A stretch of 64,000 nucleotides of DNA from Aphrocallistes beatrix (taxonomy: Eukaryota > Porifera > Hexactinellida > Sceptrulophora > Aphrocallistidae). Below the pieces are notes generated by a model. It was not told the origin of the DNA. It searched no databases and saw only the letters and a program-made list of their open reading frames with translations. Each line of letters starts with the position of its first letter. Positions within the stretch are counted from its first letter, which is position 1. Positions 41,361 through 53,431 of the stretch are shown here, in pieces. The stretch lies in the NCBI GenBank assembly GCA_963281255.1, contig OY725493.1, positions 1,487,550-1,551,549 of the forward strand, given 5' to 3'. Made by a program: the position numbers and the translations under genes.

Positions 41361-42759
41361 GATTGAAGATAGAAAAGCTAAATTATTGAAGTGAAAGCAT
41401 TAGTATAACCTAGCACAGAACTTTAATTAAAAGATAAATTGGTCGTCCGTTAAATTAGTGGAGTAGGTACACATATCGCGTTATGTAGAGAGAAATGGGG
41501 AACAACATCACACACAAACTCGTTAATCCTAAATACAAACGCATGCGGATTCACTGAAGAGTTCCGCATCAGTATAAAAAGTGAGAAAATACTACATCGA
41601 CGGATTCTAACTCACTCTTGAACATTTCAAAGGAAATGTGAGCTAGATTCGATGATAAGAATGTTTAACCGTATGGTTTTAATGCTTGTTATGCTGTGTT
41701 CTGTAGGTTAACTTCATTATTTGCAACAATACGTATTGAGTTCTCTTAGAATCGCAGGCACTCCCTCGTATCGGGAAGCCGTCCGCTTGGACGGAGGTGC
41801 CCCGATACGCGGGGTTCTACTGTATTAACTATAAAATTTGTATTGCTAGAATATTTAGGATATAATTTTGTTATTATTGTTATTTTAAAGAGGTTTCTCA
41901 ATCTTATTGAAAGGTATGAGATTCTAAACGTCGATTCAAAGCATAGAGACGAATAAGATCATATTTTGGGAATTTGGATTGTAAGAATGAAGATTAGCGA
42001 AGGTGTACTGTAATACAAGGTTTTAATCCGGCTTTTTTGCACTTTCATAATTTACCAAAGTATAAAAACTGATGACAATTTCTAATGAATTTAGTGAATT
42101 ACACGGGGATGCGAAATTTGCTTGAAAGTAGTAGGAACAAGTCCGAAAAATGAAGTAGAAATAATTTCGAAAGGCACCTCGAAATAGGACTAAGTACGAA
42201 ACCTATGAAGGGGGATTGAGTCCGAAAATATTCCTAAAGTAGGAATAAGAAAATGTGCCGGGATCCGGGATTGATTCCCTTGATATCATTTTATCGCACG
42301 TTCATAAGAACAAATCAAAATTTTGCTCTCGCGCTATGCGCACAAGTAAGCAAAGTAATGTGAGAGATTTCGTGCTTCTTGAGATAACATTAACGGGACA
42401 AGAGATGACCAAATACAGACAATGGTGCGGGATGGTTAGTGTATTGTAAAACAATATATAACCGGAAATAATACTCTTAGCAGGCAGAGTTTGACAGGGT
42501 ACGCATGTGACTCCTCCAATTGAAATTTTCTGCCCAAAGGCACAAAGCTTGGAAGCAATATCGACAGTTGAATGGGGCTGAAATGCTTCAACATCAAATA
42601 ATGAATTACACTTACAAACTATGTAAATCTAAGATGAAACATCACAGGATATAAACCACCAGCTCCTATGAAAATAATTGATATTCATTGTGTAAGGTTG
42701 TGTGTAATAAATTAAAGATTGAGCAGTTTCCTAAGAAGAATGCAACCCTCAGAGTACAG
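41361..42759. other. Intergenic spacer with pogo/Tigger-like end
   Basis: 41761-41822 is a GC-rich hairpin (CTCCCTCGTATCGGG ... CCCCGATACGCGGGG) ending in GTTCTACTGTA, the type of terminus seen in pogo/Tigger elements. A 64-codon frame at 42255-42449 is unrecognised. Nothing else is evident. Confidence 0.4.
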
Positions 42760-43209
42760 CTAGTATATGGGCTTTATCTTGAAGTGGAGTCCGATTATCG
42801 AGAACACGAAACATCTCAGGTCCTGTACGAGGTAGTGGAACACCTTGAGTCCCTCTTCATCCTTGCTGTTCCTCACGTCGATCTGAGACCCGATCTTAGA
42901 GGTGGCGAACGAGATATGTTGGTTGCCGAGCACAATTTCTAACTCTTGCCTGCCGACTATATCTGGTTTAGGCCAGAACGCATCGTCTTCTTTACAGATC
43001 TCGCTCTCCTCTACAAACCTGCACAGCTCGTCCAGCACTTGCTGGCTGACGAACACCTCCTTTCGTATCATGCTGTCCTTCTTGTAGTTAGAGTTGTTAG
43101 CGTAGCGAAGCTTCCCGTTAGGTTGAAATTCAAATTCTAGGAATTCATGCCCGAACTTTCCTTTGTGACCGACGTAGTACCGCAAGTAGAATTCTCTATG
43201 ACGCGACAT
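42760..43209 (-). CDS. MAGOH: Mago nashi, exon junction complex core subunit
   Basis: Single exon, 149 aa, ATG at 43209-43207. MAGOH pairs with Y14/RBM8A in the exon junction complex deposited upstream of spliced junctions and acts in mRNA localisation and nonsense-mediated decay. The sequence is strongly conserved: [95 protein letters not shown] and a C-terminal [11 protein letters not shown]. It contrasts with the near-absence of introns in the neighbourhood, though it also functions outside splicing. Confidence 0.97.
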   Translation of the reverse strand: MSRHREFYLRYYVGHKGKFGHEFLEFEFQPNGKLRYANNSNYKKDSMIRKEVFVSQQVLDELCRFVEESEICKEDDAFWPKPDIVGRQELEIVLGNQHISFATSKIGSQIDVRNSKDEEGLKVFHYLVQDLRCFVFSIIGLHFKIKPIY

Positions 43210-43384
43210 CGAGTAAACAAATTCTAATGAGAGCTAGACAATCTATCACACATGTTGATTAAACGTAAGTCAATTATACAATATAAATGAACAATCTTAT
43301 CAGCCTGCGCCATTATGAGCAATTCATTGCCATACTGTATAGTGGTTAAAAAGGGTGTATGTGGCATAAAGTGGCACTGATAGA

Positions 43385-43775
43385 CAGAGCATTAAAGGAG
43401 CGCGCTCACTGGAGCGAACTCCTTTTAATAAAGTTTATTCCTACAATTTCCCCTGATATCTAACAATTTTATCAACATTTCCTACTGAAATTCAATTGGG
43501 GTAAATTTAAATTAGAAAATGACATTAAAAAAGGAATGTATTAGTATTCAAATCTTTAATTTTTTCTAATATTGTTTGAATTTTGCAATAATAATCCATA
43601 TTTTCCAAAAAGAATTTTGAAAGGAATTTTAAGGAGCGCATAGAGAAGCGCGCTCCTTTTTTCTAGGAGCGGGAGCCGGAGTGCACTCACTCTTTAAAAT
43701 TAGGAGCGGAGGCTGGAGCGCTCCAATGATAGGTAAGGAGCGCGGTCCTAATTTTGAGGAGCGATTAATGCTCTG
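43385..43775. mobile_element. MITE-like element rich in GGAGCGCGCTCC
   Basis: CAGAGCATTAA at the left is inverted as TTAATGCTCTG at the right, and the interior near both ends repeats AGGAGCG motifs. ATAGA lies directly outside both ends, a possible 5-bp duplication; no 8-bp match. Superfamily uncertain. Confidence 0.6.
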
Positions 43776-44221
43776 ATAGATAATTACCAAAAGTTAGGAA
43801 TGAATGATTTATTAGAAAAATTAAACTGTGACTAATTCGAACGTGTATTATTCGAATCTGGAATCCGATTAGCTGTATCCCATACCGTTTAGATTCGAAT
43901 TATTAAAAAAAGGTGCTAATGACGTCATAATTCCATGATGAGTCGACATTTTCGTCTGAGGTCAGAATTTAGTGGAGCCATAGCCAAAAGACTCCCACAT
44001 ACCAAAAATCAGCTTTCTGTGCCTGGCATTGATTGTGATATCTTAGAAAATTTAGTGAGTTGTATGCCTAATCGAATTGAGAAAGTACTAGAATTGAAAG
44101 TTTATTATATTGGCGAATGAGATTTAGAGTGAATGTATTTTATGTAGTATATAATTTAAAATGTTCGAGGGGCCAAGACTTTTGAAACACCCTGTATATA
44201 TGATATATACGTATATATATA

Positions 44222-44409
44222 TAGTAGAACTCGGTTAGTACGTACTCGGGATAAGACGTACTTCGGCTTAGTACGTACTCATTTTTCTGAACCAAAATTC
44301 ATTTATTATATAGATTCCTATGTAATATCAACTCGGTTAGTACGTACTTACGGATAATACGTACTTTTTTTCGCTTCCCGGAGGGGTACGTCTTATCCGA
44401 GTTCTACTG
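44222..44409. mobile_element. Pogo/Tigger-like MITE
   Basis: 188 bp. TAGTAGAACTCGGTTAGTACG at the left pairs with the complement of CGTCTTATCCGAGTTCTACTG at the right, and TA follows the right end. TACGTAC motifs recur inside. CAGTAGAACTCGG termini resemble pogo-group transposons. Just upstream, 44173-44194 is a single mariner-type end (ACTTTTGAAACACCCTG). Confidence 0.7.
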
Positions 44410-44561
44410 TATATATATATAAACAAACACATTAATCGAGTTTTAATACTTGTAGTAAGGATATTTTGATTGATAACAAACAGGTTTAATTAGAATTCTA
44501 ATACTAATGTATAAAAGCAATCAAACTAATAAACGCGCGCAAATAGGATTATAATAATAAT

Positions 44562-45761
44562 TTAATAATATGCTTGCAGAACATATTCTGAGACAAGGTA
44601 GATAGTTCCAGTTTCAGAAATGGCTACACCTTGTGGATACATAGTGCTTCCTATCGAGTGGATGAGTTCTCCAGAGCTTGACACGATCTTTATTTGGTTT
44701 TGAGCATGGTCACTAATGATGAAATTGCCATCTTTATCCAAACAGAAAAAACAAGGATGATAAACTATACATTCTTGCTTGGATTCGTGAGTGACACATG
44801 AACTGAGAAGGTCTCCATTCCTTGAAAAGAAATGGACACACTTCTCACTCCAATCCAGCACTGCCACTGATTCTGCTGTCAGCTTAACATCGTGAGGATG
44901 GTCTAGCTTTCCTTGTCCAAAGCAAAATAGGAATTGGAGCTGTTTTGAGAAGATGGAGACTCTATTGTTATCCTCTTCCACAATGTAGACATCTCCGTTT
45001 GTATCCACAGCTACTCCACATGGCCAATTCAACTTTCCTTCCTTTCCTACTTTGTCAGTGAGTTGGAGAGTTTTTTTGTCGAAACGGAGCAGAGAATGGA
45101 GTGAGATATCAGTGACGAGGATGTGATCTTCTGTTAATGTTATACCCCATGGTCCCTTAAGAACATTTTCTCCAAACTTTTTAATAAATTTTGCTTGAAA
45201 TGAGAACATTTGAACGCGATTGTTGAACATATCAGCGATGTAGATAACCTGATCAACCTCATCTAGTGCTAAACCTCTCGCTCCATAAAACTCTCCATCA
45301 TCTCTTCCTTCCTTCCCAGCTGTTAGGATGGGTTCTTTCTTTCCGACATGATTTACTCCCTCTGACACTTCTCCAAACTCTTCTATCATCGATACAAATC
45401 TGTCGCGAGTAGGAAAATGGAATGAAAGGTTAGGAAGTTTGGTCGGAGTGGCTAGTCCCTGCATTCCTTGCTCGTAAGCCTGACTGGCCTGCTGGTGAAT
45501 AGGGATGTTGAGATTGGCTTTCAAGCTTAACTGTCTCAGGTGTTGTTGAGCTTTCTCTAATTCCTGAATTGCTTCTTTCCGTGCGGACTCCTTGTTGTGG
45601 AAGTCTTCTCGTAGTTGGAGGACTTTTCGTAGGAGAGCTTCCTTCCTCCCGATGAGTTGAGCAATCAGCTGATTGAATGTGAGTTCTATCTGTGCTGCCA
45701 CACGATCGAAATGTGCAATTGAGTCATAGGCTACATTCTCTGTTGGTAGGTTAGCTGCCAT
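44562..45761 (-). CDS. NHL-repeat protein with N-terminal coiled coil, paralogue 2
   Basis: Single exon, 399 aa, ATG at 45761-45759. Residues about 15-85 form a coiled coil (LTFNQLIAQLIGRKEALLRKVLQLREDF). NHL repeats from about 150: GARGLALDEVDQVIYIADMFNNRVQMF, GPWGITLTEDHILVTDISLHSLLRF, WPCGVAVDTNGDVYIVEEDNNRVSIF, HPCFFCLDKDGNFIISDHAQNQIKIVSSSGELIHSIG, and YPQGVAISETGTIYLVSEY. The shared phrase KVGKEGKL and the DVKLTAESVAVLDWSEKCVHFF segment match the protein at 28151-29362, so the two are paralogues. There is no RING or B-box. It may act as an adaptor or RNA-binding propeller; the target is unknown. Confidence 0.85.
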   Translation of the reverse strand: MAANLPTENVAYDSIAHFDRVAAQIELTFNQLIAQLIGRKEALLRKVLQLREDFHNKESARKEAIQELEKAQQHLRQLSLKANLNIPIHQQASQAYEQGMQGLATPTKLPNLSFHFPTRDRFVSMIEEFGEVSEGVNHVGKKEPILTAGKEGRDDGEFYGARGLALDEVDQVIYIADMFNNRVQMFSFQAKFIKKFGENVLKGPWGITLTEDHILVTDISLHSLLRFDKKTLQLTDKVGKEGKLNWPCGVAVDTNGDVYIVEEDNNRVSIFSKQLQFLFCFGQGKLDHPHDVKLTAESVAVLDWSEKCVHFFSRNGDLLSSCVTHESKQECIVYHPCFFCLDKDGNFIISDHAQNQIKIVSSSGELIHSIGSTMYPQGVAISETGTIYLVSEYVLQAYY

Positions 45762-46133
45762 TGTGGGATTAGTTAGTTGATTGAATTGAATAATTTGAAA
45801 TAGATTAAATTTTAACTACTTTCTCTTATAGTGGATATCTGAATAGCTTAGTGAGCTGTGGTTGCTATGGAAATCACTGATATAGTTAGGAATGTTATTA
45901 TGGTTGTGTTGTGAGATGTAGAGACTTCTTAGAGACAGGGTGTGTGATGTCAGGATTGTTTCATTAGTAAATCATTTCCAGAAATAAATCTTAGAAATAC
46001 TGTATTACAATACTTCTGACCTTTTCCATGTTTCCTCTGAGCTAAACTTTCAACATTCATTAGTTATGTGCTAATGACTTCATTTCCTTATCTTATGATC
46101 CAACCAATCAATTTCTGCTTAAAATGACTACAC

Positions 46134-46602
46134 CACCTGGCAAAGTATTGGAGCACCCCAAATTTTCCCATCATAATAGTAATAAAATTGGTATTTTGGT
46201 TAAAGAGAAGTCATTCAAACTATGTCATTTACTGCATTTCTGATATAAAATTCGTGTTCTACGTATTCGAATTATCCATATGTTATATTTCTAGGGACTT
46301 ATTGCATCCGAAAGCAATTTTTTATCACCGTGGGGGGTCGTATGCCACCTATTACCATCATGTATAGTGGTTTTTATTTGTGACAATTTTGGCTCAATAT
46401 ACACATGGTGGTGAAAATTAGCTTTCGAAAATAAACTATCTTCAGAAAGCTTATATCCTGGATAATTCGAATGCGTAGAACACGAATTTAATATCAGAAA
46501 AGCATTAAATGGCATAATTTGGATGGATTCTCCTCCACAATTATTTTATTATTATTATGATGAGAAAATTCGGGGTGTTCCAATACTTTTGGCCAGACAG
46601 TG
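46134..46602. mobile_element. Tc1/mariner-type MITE, duplicated copy 1
   Basis: CTGGCAAAGTATTGGAGCAC at the left is inverted as GTTCCAATACTTTTGGCCAG near 46576-46598. The arms extend through a TTATTATTATGATGAGAAAA stretch. Arms enclose a short AT-rich core. A second copy lies at 52146-52613. Confidence 0.7.
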
Positions 46603-47686
46603 CATATTTAATTGGTTCCATGATTCTGTTTTCAAAACATCTTTTGTTTGTTTGTCCGAAATGATTGAAGAATTGGCAAGTCGTGGAGGTACGAAAATTG
46701 GCATGTAGGTGTCAAATGATGAATCTACGATTAACTGCAGAATGCCCAGCATTTATATGGCTTCAGTGCCATAGAAAATGGCTGGGAGACATCCGCGATA
46801 TCGGGGACACTATGTCCCCTCTGGGCATTCTACGGTTAAGTTCGAAGATCTAAGCGAAATTTTCACACCTCTGCAAAAAAATGGACAAATTTTCACACCT
46901 TTTCTATACAATCTATATGACCTTACACTCACAATATAAAACATTGTAAGACACTACAATTGACGTCATTGTTATTAATACTTCAATACAATAACTTATA
47001 TAGATCTCTCAATTTTATTATAGTGCATAACAATAAAAAAGGTTTTGTGTATATTTTCGCACCAAATATGCTAGAGACTAGCTTCCAACGGTGAACATGG
47101 GGTTTTCAGGGGTGTAGATTTCGAATATCATATTTTTGAATCTATATGATAAATTATTTGTTTATTTTTGTTTACAATAGTTACATAAAGTAAACAAATC
47201 CTAAAAATAGGCTAGAGACTATAGGCAAGAGACATCTTCCAACGGTTGACTTTAGGCGTATAATACAGCCCAATACCATAGTTACTATGAGAGCTGTATT
47301 TTGATAGAACATGATGAAGTTACCACAGTAATTGCCCGTAACTATTATGTAAATAAATAATACGTTGATTTGTCATGAAAAAAAATTTTTATGCTTAATA
47401 CACATCATGCAATCAAATAATTTCACGGAAATATTACTCAATACTACTTTCATGTCTAGAAGTATATTTAGAACTGCAGGGTATACTTGTCAATTGCAAT
47501 TTGAATTAAGTGTTGATGAATGACTACATTAGCTGGAATATCCTTGCTTGATTAACAGTCGAGGTTGTAAAATGTACGTTGAATCTAACAAGTAATCTTT
47601 CTCCGTAGTTTAAAATGTGTATAAATACGAATATATCTAAATTGATACAGAAAAAATTGCAATTCCTGAAAAATTACTAACTCAAA

Positions 47687-49635
47687 ATGGTAAGATAAAA
47701 ATAATACTTTGCATTAATTCGAAAATAAATATTAGATATTTCATATATTGTTAAATTATCTTTAGAGAGAAATCATTTCTATTCACGTCGGTCAAGCAGG
47801 ATGCCAAATAGGAGAAGCTTGCTGGGAACAGTACGCACTTGAACATGGGATCAACAAAGACGGCACTCTGAATGAAAATGCTGACCAATCTAATCTTGAC
47901 AATATTGGGACTTTCTTCAAAAATATTAGGGAAGAACAATGGGTTCCACGAGGTGTCTTTGTGGACCTTGAACCCACAGTTATAGGTCAGTTAAGAATAC
48001 ATTGAGTGAATCAGGCTTTACTAATACTGAGTACTAACTGCAGTTCTATCAAAAATGTTGTATCATTAATTGTTCTCCGAATTTGGAAAATTGAGTTCAA
48101 ATAGATTGTACATTTTAATAATTTTTTTCCACCTACAGATGAAATCCGTAGCGGTCCTTTTCGTAAGATGTATAATCCATCTCAGCTAATCTCTGGGAAA
48201 GAAGATGCTGCGAATAACTTCGCGAGGGGATTCTACACGGTAGGAAGAAATTTGATAGCAGAAACGGTGAGCAGGATTAGGAAAGAGGTGGAACAATGTG
48301 AGCAGAAAGTACAGGGTTTCTTTATCTTCCACTCGTTCGGAGGAGGGACTGGTTCTGGATTTGCAAGTAATCTAACGCGTGAACTGCACACTCAGGTAAT
48401 TAATTATACTCTTGTAACTACGTAGATTGCAACAAGTGTTTCATTTTCAATTGTTGTTTTATCTAGTTTGATAGCAAAACATCCAAGTACGAATTCGGAA
48501 TAATCCCAGCTCCACAGGTGAGCACAGCTGTAGTAGAACCATACAATGCAGTACATACTATGCACTTCAACTCGATCGAATATTCAGATGTTTCTTTCCT
48601 CTTTGACAATGAGGCAATCTATGATATCTGCAAGAATAACCTTGAAGTAGAGCGGCCCGCCTACTCTAACCTCAACCGACTAATCTGTCAAAATGTGTCG
48701 TCTATCACGTCATCACTGAGGTTTCCAGGTCAGCTCAATGTGGATCTAAACGAGTTCCAAGTGAATCTGGTACCATTCCCCAGGATTCACTTCCCTCTCT
48801 CCTCCTATTCTCCGATTGTTTCCAGGAGCAAAGCTTCCAAGAGTCAGTTCTCAGTGAAAGAAATTACTAGCGAATGCTTTGAGCCAAACAACCATATGAT
48901 CAGATGCAGACCTAACATGCACAAGTATCTTTCTTGCTGTCTCTTGTACAGAGGAGACGTCCTACCTCGTGACGCTACTAAAGCAATCGAGCACATCAAA
49001 AACCAGTCTAGTTTCCAGTTTGTGGATTGGATCCCTTGCTCCTTCAAAGTGGGTCTCAACGCCCAAGTTCCTCGTATGCCGAAAGGTGCAGACATGGCCG
49101 AGGTTAGTTCCGCACAGATTAATCCTTAGGATATAGAGTAGGACTCAGCTACTACAGGCAGATATTGCATTTATTAATTTGCATCTACTAGGTCGCCTAG
49201 CGACGGAACCTCACAATCACACAACTGATTTTAATTAATTGAGTAACCGAGCTCAAAAAGGAATATTTTTGAATAGAAAATTATTTGTGATTAACTCAAA
49301 TTGTGTTTCGAAATCTGGCATTTAAAATATCTAATTTGTTTTGCGATGAAACACTAACGGCGATAAAACAGCTATTTTTGCAAACACCGATTTTAACATT
49401 ATTTTTGCAGGTGCCCAGATCGGCTTGCCTCCTCTCAAATAGCACTGCTATCTCAGATACGTGGGAACGGCTCAGCAGTAAGTTTGATGTGATGTTTGCT
49501 AAGAGAGCATTCGTGCACTGGTATGTCGGGGAAGGGATGGAAGAAGGTGATTTTATGGATGCAAGGGAATCTCTGGAAGTTCTGACTAAGGATTACAAGG
49601 AACTTAGTGGAACTGATAACCCTGCTGAGTACTAA
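47687..49635 (+). CDS. Divergent alpha-tubulin, copy 1 (5 exons)
   Basis: Exons 47687-47689 (ATG alone), 47766-47985, 48139-48395, 48467-49102 and 49411-49635, all GT-AG and frame-consistent, give 446 aa. An intron directly after the initiator ATG is a common alpha-tubulin feature. Seen: [40 protein letters not shown] (the GTP-binding tubulin signature), [20 protein letters not shown] (keeps the catalytic glutamate that completes the beta-tubulin site), [17 protein letters not shown], and a terminal Tyr. The acetylation site Lys40 is Ala, the surrounding loop is one residue shorter (NENADQSN), and the C-terminal tail is short and far less acidic ([12 protein letters not shown]). It may be a specialised or tissue-restricted isotype. 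The frame is intact, so it is probably functional. Confidence 0.9.
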
Positions 49636-49790
49636 GCTTCTGTTGCCAACACTTGAAAGTCAACTTTATTATATTTTCAAGGAATGTATTTTATTCTTAG
49701 ACAAACCTAGATTTTGCTTGTACAGGGCTGTTAATTAGTGTAACTGCTGATAAATCATTAAACAATTCCAAAGCTTTGATGCTCTGTCTT

Positions 49791-50641
49791 CATTATTATC
49801 ATTTCTTTTTGCTTGCCAATGGAGAATAAATTGACTCGTATTTCAGGAACTTTTATTTGTTCACAAACCATGCTAAATTGTCCCCTCTGTAGATTTGGTC
49901 CCCCCTCTTTTGCTATATTGTCGAGTCATCCCTGCTAGCATGATACTCTTTACTTGGCTGTTACGCAATTACTAGTATCGTTTTAACTTGCTATTAATTA
50001 TGTAAATTTTGGGAAAATAATGTTTGTCTTTCGAGAGAACTATACACATGAGAATAAAATAATGAGCAACTAAGAATTTTGAGAAGAACGAGAAGATAAC
50101 ACATATACAATGCAATTTATCCGTCCAAGCGAAGGCCTAGTAGGATGTGATCTACTCTCTTGAGTTTCGGCGTTCTATACCATCGTATGTATACCAATCA
50201 TGCAGTTTGGTTCTTAGTGAGAAATGTAAGCCATGATGTATAGTGTACCCCAGTAGTGAGTAATGGAAGATATCTTTATCGTGAGGAACGTAGATCTGAT
50301 TTTCAATGTTAATTTCACGAATCAGAGAAGTATCAGTAAGATGACCAACCTCAAGAATGATAAGAGTGGAAACTTGAATATATTCCTGTGGGTCATGAAT
50401 TCTAAATTGGCATTTGAATCGCGACATTTCAAACATTTAAAGCTTGATTGTATTTGGTTATCAATAGTATTTTGACAATTTCCTTCAAATCTTAACACAG
50501 ATGTCAAGTTAAGTCTCTTCTCCGATTGACAGCAGCAACTCCAGCACTGGAAAATGACTTTGTTGCAATCGGAGCTGAGGGAGAGTTTAGTCAACAGTTG
50601 AACCACAGCCCCCTCGTAACCAAGAAAGTCATATCGCAAGT
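49791..50641. other. Spacer with decayed continuation of the integrase-linked frame
   Basis: Minus-strand fragments (LRYDFLGYEGAVVQLLTKL, EYIQVSTLIILEVGHLTD) suggest that the unidentified protein downstream of the integrase relic continued here but is broken by frameshifts. 49793-49862 (ATCATTTCTTTTTGCTTGCC and following) recurs at 59607-59675, another dispersed repeat. Confidence 0.35.
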
Positions 50642-51421
50642 TTACATTTTGAACTCCCAGTTGAGAGCTAGCCATATTCTCAATTCGTCGAATTCACGGT
50701 GTTCAATATGAGATAACATAGTAGTTTGAAAACTGGTTGTTGGAGAAACATCAGATAAGCGAAGAGCTTCAGATATTTGATAAGAATGTAAACTTTGAAG
50801 AGTTATGAAATTATCAACAGGACAAGTGTTGACTAATTCAATTCCTTCGAATTGACCACCCCAAATTACACATAGATCTTCTAGGTCAGTTGAAGCAGGC
50901 GTAGGTAGCATAATACAATCACTTTTGGGCAAAGTGTATGAGGTAAATAGCAACTGTTGAACCACAGGGAGAAGAAAACTGGAAATCTTCGTCTGAGGGT
51001 GGTATGGGGCTGAAAAGATTAGCTTACAATCATAGGCATCGTGTAGCGCTTTGGAGATTTTGTTCGTAAATTCTGTCCCATTATCAGATATTATTTGAAC
51101 TGGTGCCCCTTGCTTACATAAAATGGAGAATAACCCCCTTGCTACTTCTTCCGCATCTTTAGATCTGAGTGGGCGTGTTTCTATCCACTTAGTAAAGTGG
51201 TCAATCATCGTCAATATGTATGTATAGCCTTCGGAGTGAATAAGTGGTCCAGTGAGGTCCATTCCGACACGAAACCACACCTTTGTAATAACTGGGAGTG
51301 GCTGTGGTGGTATACTGGGAACTTTCAGAGTAGGCTGATTCTTTTGGCCCTGAACACAGTTGTCCACGTATGAACTGATCTGCTTCATCATCCCAGGCCA
51401 GAAGTATCGTTCTTCTGCGAT
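50642..51421 (-). pseudogene. Ty3/gypsy-type integrase fragment joined to an unidentified C-terminus
   Basis: The frame reads YFWPGMMKQISSYVDNCVQGQ, the tail of an H2C2 zinc finger in which the last Cys is Gly. It continues with GMDLTGPLIHSEGYTYILTMIDHFTKWIE and IISDNGTEFTNK, the first two acidic residues of an rve integrase core. After SAPYHPQT the family's NGxVER segment with the catalytic Glu is absent. Instead the frame goes on for about 110 residues of other sequence containing GGQFEGIELVNTCPVDNFITLQ and stops near 50642. No LTR, RT or RNase H is seen nearby. Most likely a transposon relic or transposon chimera, not a functional retroelement. Confidence 0.7.
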
Positions 51422-51897
51422 ATTGTATATTATAATATATTATTGTTGTAACACTGTTTAGGAATCTATTAGGAATCTAGAATGTTCTTAGGTAACTCAA
51501 CTGTAGCAGTATGTAGGTTCTTATAGAGCTTCCTATCAGGGAGTGAAATAGCATATTTAGTACTATATAGGTATGTTCTAGATGTTAAGTTGTGTGTGTT
51601 GGTATTACTACGAATTCATTAATCACTAATAGGTTACGTGCTGAGATTACAGTTATACAATTTTACTACAATTATAATTTTGTATATTATAAGAATCGGT
51701 CGACAAGTAAGATAATAAACATTCGTGCACTGAAGATTCCATATTTTGAGGAGTATGCCAAAGATAAAATGTAGCAGGTTCAAATGAGATGTGTTTGTTT
51801 ATGAATATAGTTGTTTATATGTAAGAGAAAACCAATGTATATTCACAACCAAGTTTCAGCTAAATGGAACTAAATTAAAAGCTATACTTTCTCGCAC

Positions 51898-51942
51898 CCT
51901 CCTATCCCCAGGGGGTGCATGCACCCCGGTTGAGAACCACTG
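51898..51942 (-). mobile_element. Solitary hAT-type terminus
   Basis: The complement reads CAGTGGTTCTCAACCGGGGT followed by GCATGCACCCC, the classic hAT terminal motif. No matching opposite end was found, so it is a truncated insertion. Confidence 0.6.
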
Positions 51943-52145
51943 TCTTAGAGGTAGGATGTATGATGTCAAGATTGTTTCATTGGCAAATCATTTCCAGAAA
52001 TAAATCTTAGAAATACTGTATTACAATACTTCTGACCTTTTCTATGTTTCCTCTGAGCTAAACTTTCAACATTCATTAGTTATGTGCTAATGACTTCATT
52101 TCCTTATCTTATGATTCAACCAATCGATTTCTGCGTAAAACGACT

Positions 52146-52613
52146 ACCTGGCCAAAAGTATCGGAGCACCCCAAATTTTCCCATCATAATAGTAATAAAA
52201 TTGGTATTTTGGTCAAGGAGAATTCATTCATAACTATGTCATTTACTGCATTTCTGATATAAAATTCGTGTTCTACGTATTCGAATTACCCATGTTATAT
52301 TTCTAGGGACTTATTGCATCCGAAAGCAATTTTTTATCACCATGGGGGGTCGTATGCCACCTATTACCATCATGTATAGTGGTTTTTATTTGTGACAATT
52401 TTGGCTCAAGATACACATGGTGGTGAAAATTAGCTTTCGAAAATAAACTATCTTCAGAAAGCTTATATCCTGGATAATTCGAATGTGTAGAACACGAATT
52501 TAATATCAGAAAAGCATTAAATGGAATAATTTGGATGGATTCTCCTCCACAATTATTTTATTATTATTATGATGAGAAAATTCGGGGTGTTCCAATACTT
52601 TTGGCCAGACAGT
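52146..52613. mobile_element. Tc1/mariner-type MITE, duplicated copy 2
   Basis: CTGGCCAAAAGTATCGGAGC at the left and its complement-like GTTCCAATACTTTTGGCCAG at the right. It matches the 46134-46602 element, with a better preserved left end here (GGCCAAAAGTAT rather than GGCAAAGTAT). Confidence 0.7.
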
Positions 52614-53274
52614 GCATATTTAATTGGTTCCATGATTCTGTTTTATTTTGTTTGTTTGTTTGTCCGAATTGATTGAAAAATTAGCAAGTCGTGGAGGTAC
52701 GAAAATTGGCGGTGTCAAATGATGAATCTATGATTAAGTTCGAAGATCTAAGCGAAATTTTCACACCTCTGCAAAAAAATGGAAAACAAATTTCACACCT
52801 TTTCTATACAATCCTTACTATTAAAACTCGATTAATATTTATATATATATATATATCTATCTCTGTTACGAATTGATTGAAGAAACTGCCAGGCGCAGAA
52901 AGCTGATTTTTGGCATGTGGGAGTCTTTTGGCTATGGCTCCAGTAAGTTCTGAGCTCAGACGAAAATATCGACTCATCATGGAATTATGACGTCATTGTC
53001 ACATTTTAAAAAGTTAAGCAACACAGTTATTCGGGCATAACTCAGCCATTATAGGAGATAAAAGGCTGAAATTTTAATAGAATCTGTATACTAACATGTC
53101 TCACATATGATGCAACTATCATCAAAAAATGATGACTCATCACTTTGTTATGATGTCATCATTACGAATCAAAAAATTTTAAATTCACAAATTTGGTGAT
53201 TTTTCGAGTGATATCGAATAGCACAGTAGGACAGACATATTTAGAGATGTTATCTCCCTTATAATTAACCAATG

Positions 53275-53360
53275 TGACTCCAGGCGACCGAAGGGAGCCT
53301 CCGGCGGACACAAAGTGTCCGCCAGCCGCACAGCGCAAGCAAGCGCGAAGCGCGCTTGTC
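53275..53360 (-). repeat. GC-rich dispersed module, inverted copy
   Basis: On the minus strand it reads CAAGCGCGCTTCGCGC, GCGGCTGGCGGACAC, TTT, GTGTCCGC. It faces the copy at 53432, and the two flank about 70 bp that also exist without the modules at 46917-46990. Confidence 0.6.
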
Positions 53361-53431
53361 TATATGACTTTACACTCACAATAGAAACCATTGTAAGACA
53401 CTACAATTGACGGCATTGTTATTAATAACTT

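Larger units (their letters stand above)
45945..49790. repeat. Segmental duplication, copy 1 (contains alpha-tubulin 1)
   Basis: From TGATGTCAGGATTGTTTCAT through the Tc1-like MITE, the dispersed repeat at 47040-47260 and the tubulin gene to AACAATTCCAAAGCTTTGATG, the sequence is collinear with 51955-56960. Coding and intronic parts are almost identical; upstream parts differ by small indels and insertions. Confidence 0.85.

Noticed and set aside
43935-44120. 61-codon plus-strand frame
   Set aside because: Overlaps a dispersed repeat also found inverted at 52870-53000, so probably repeat sequence rather than a gene.
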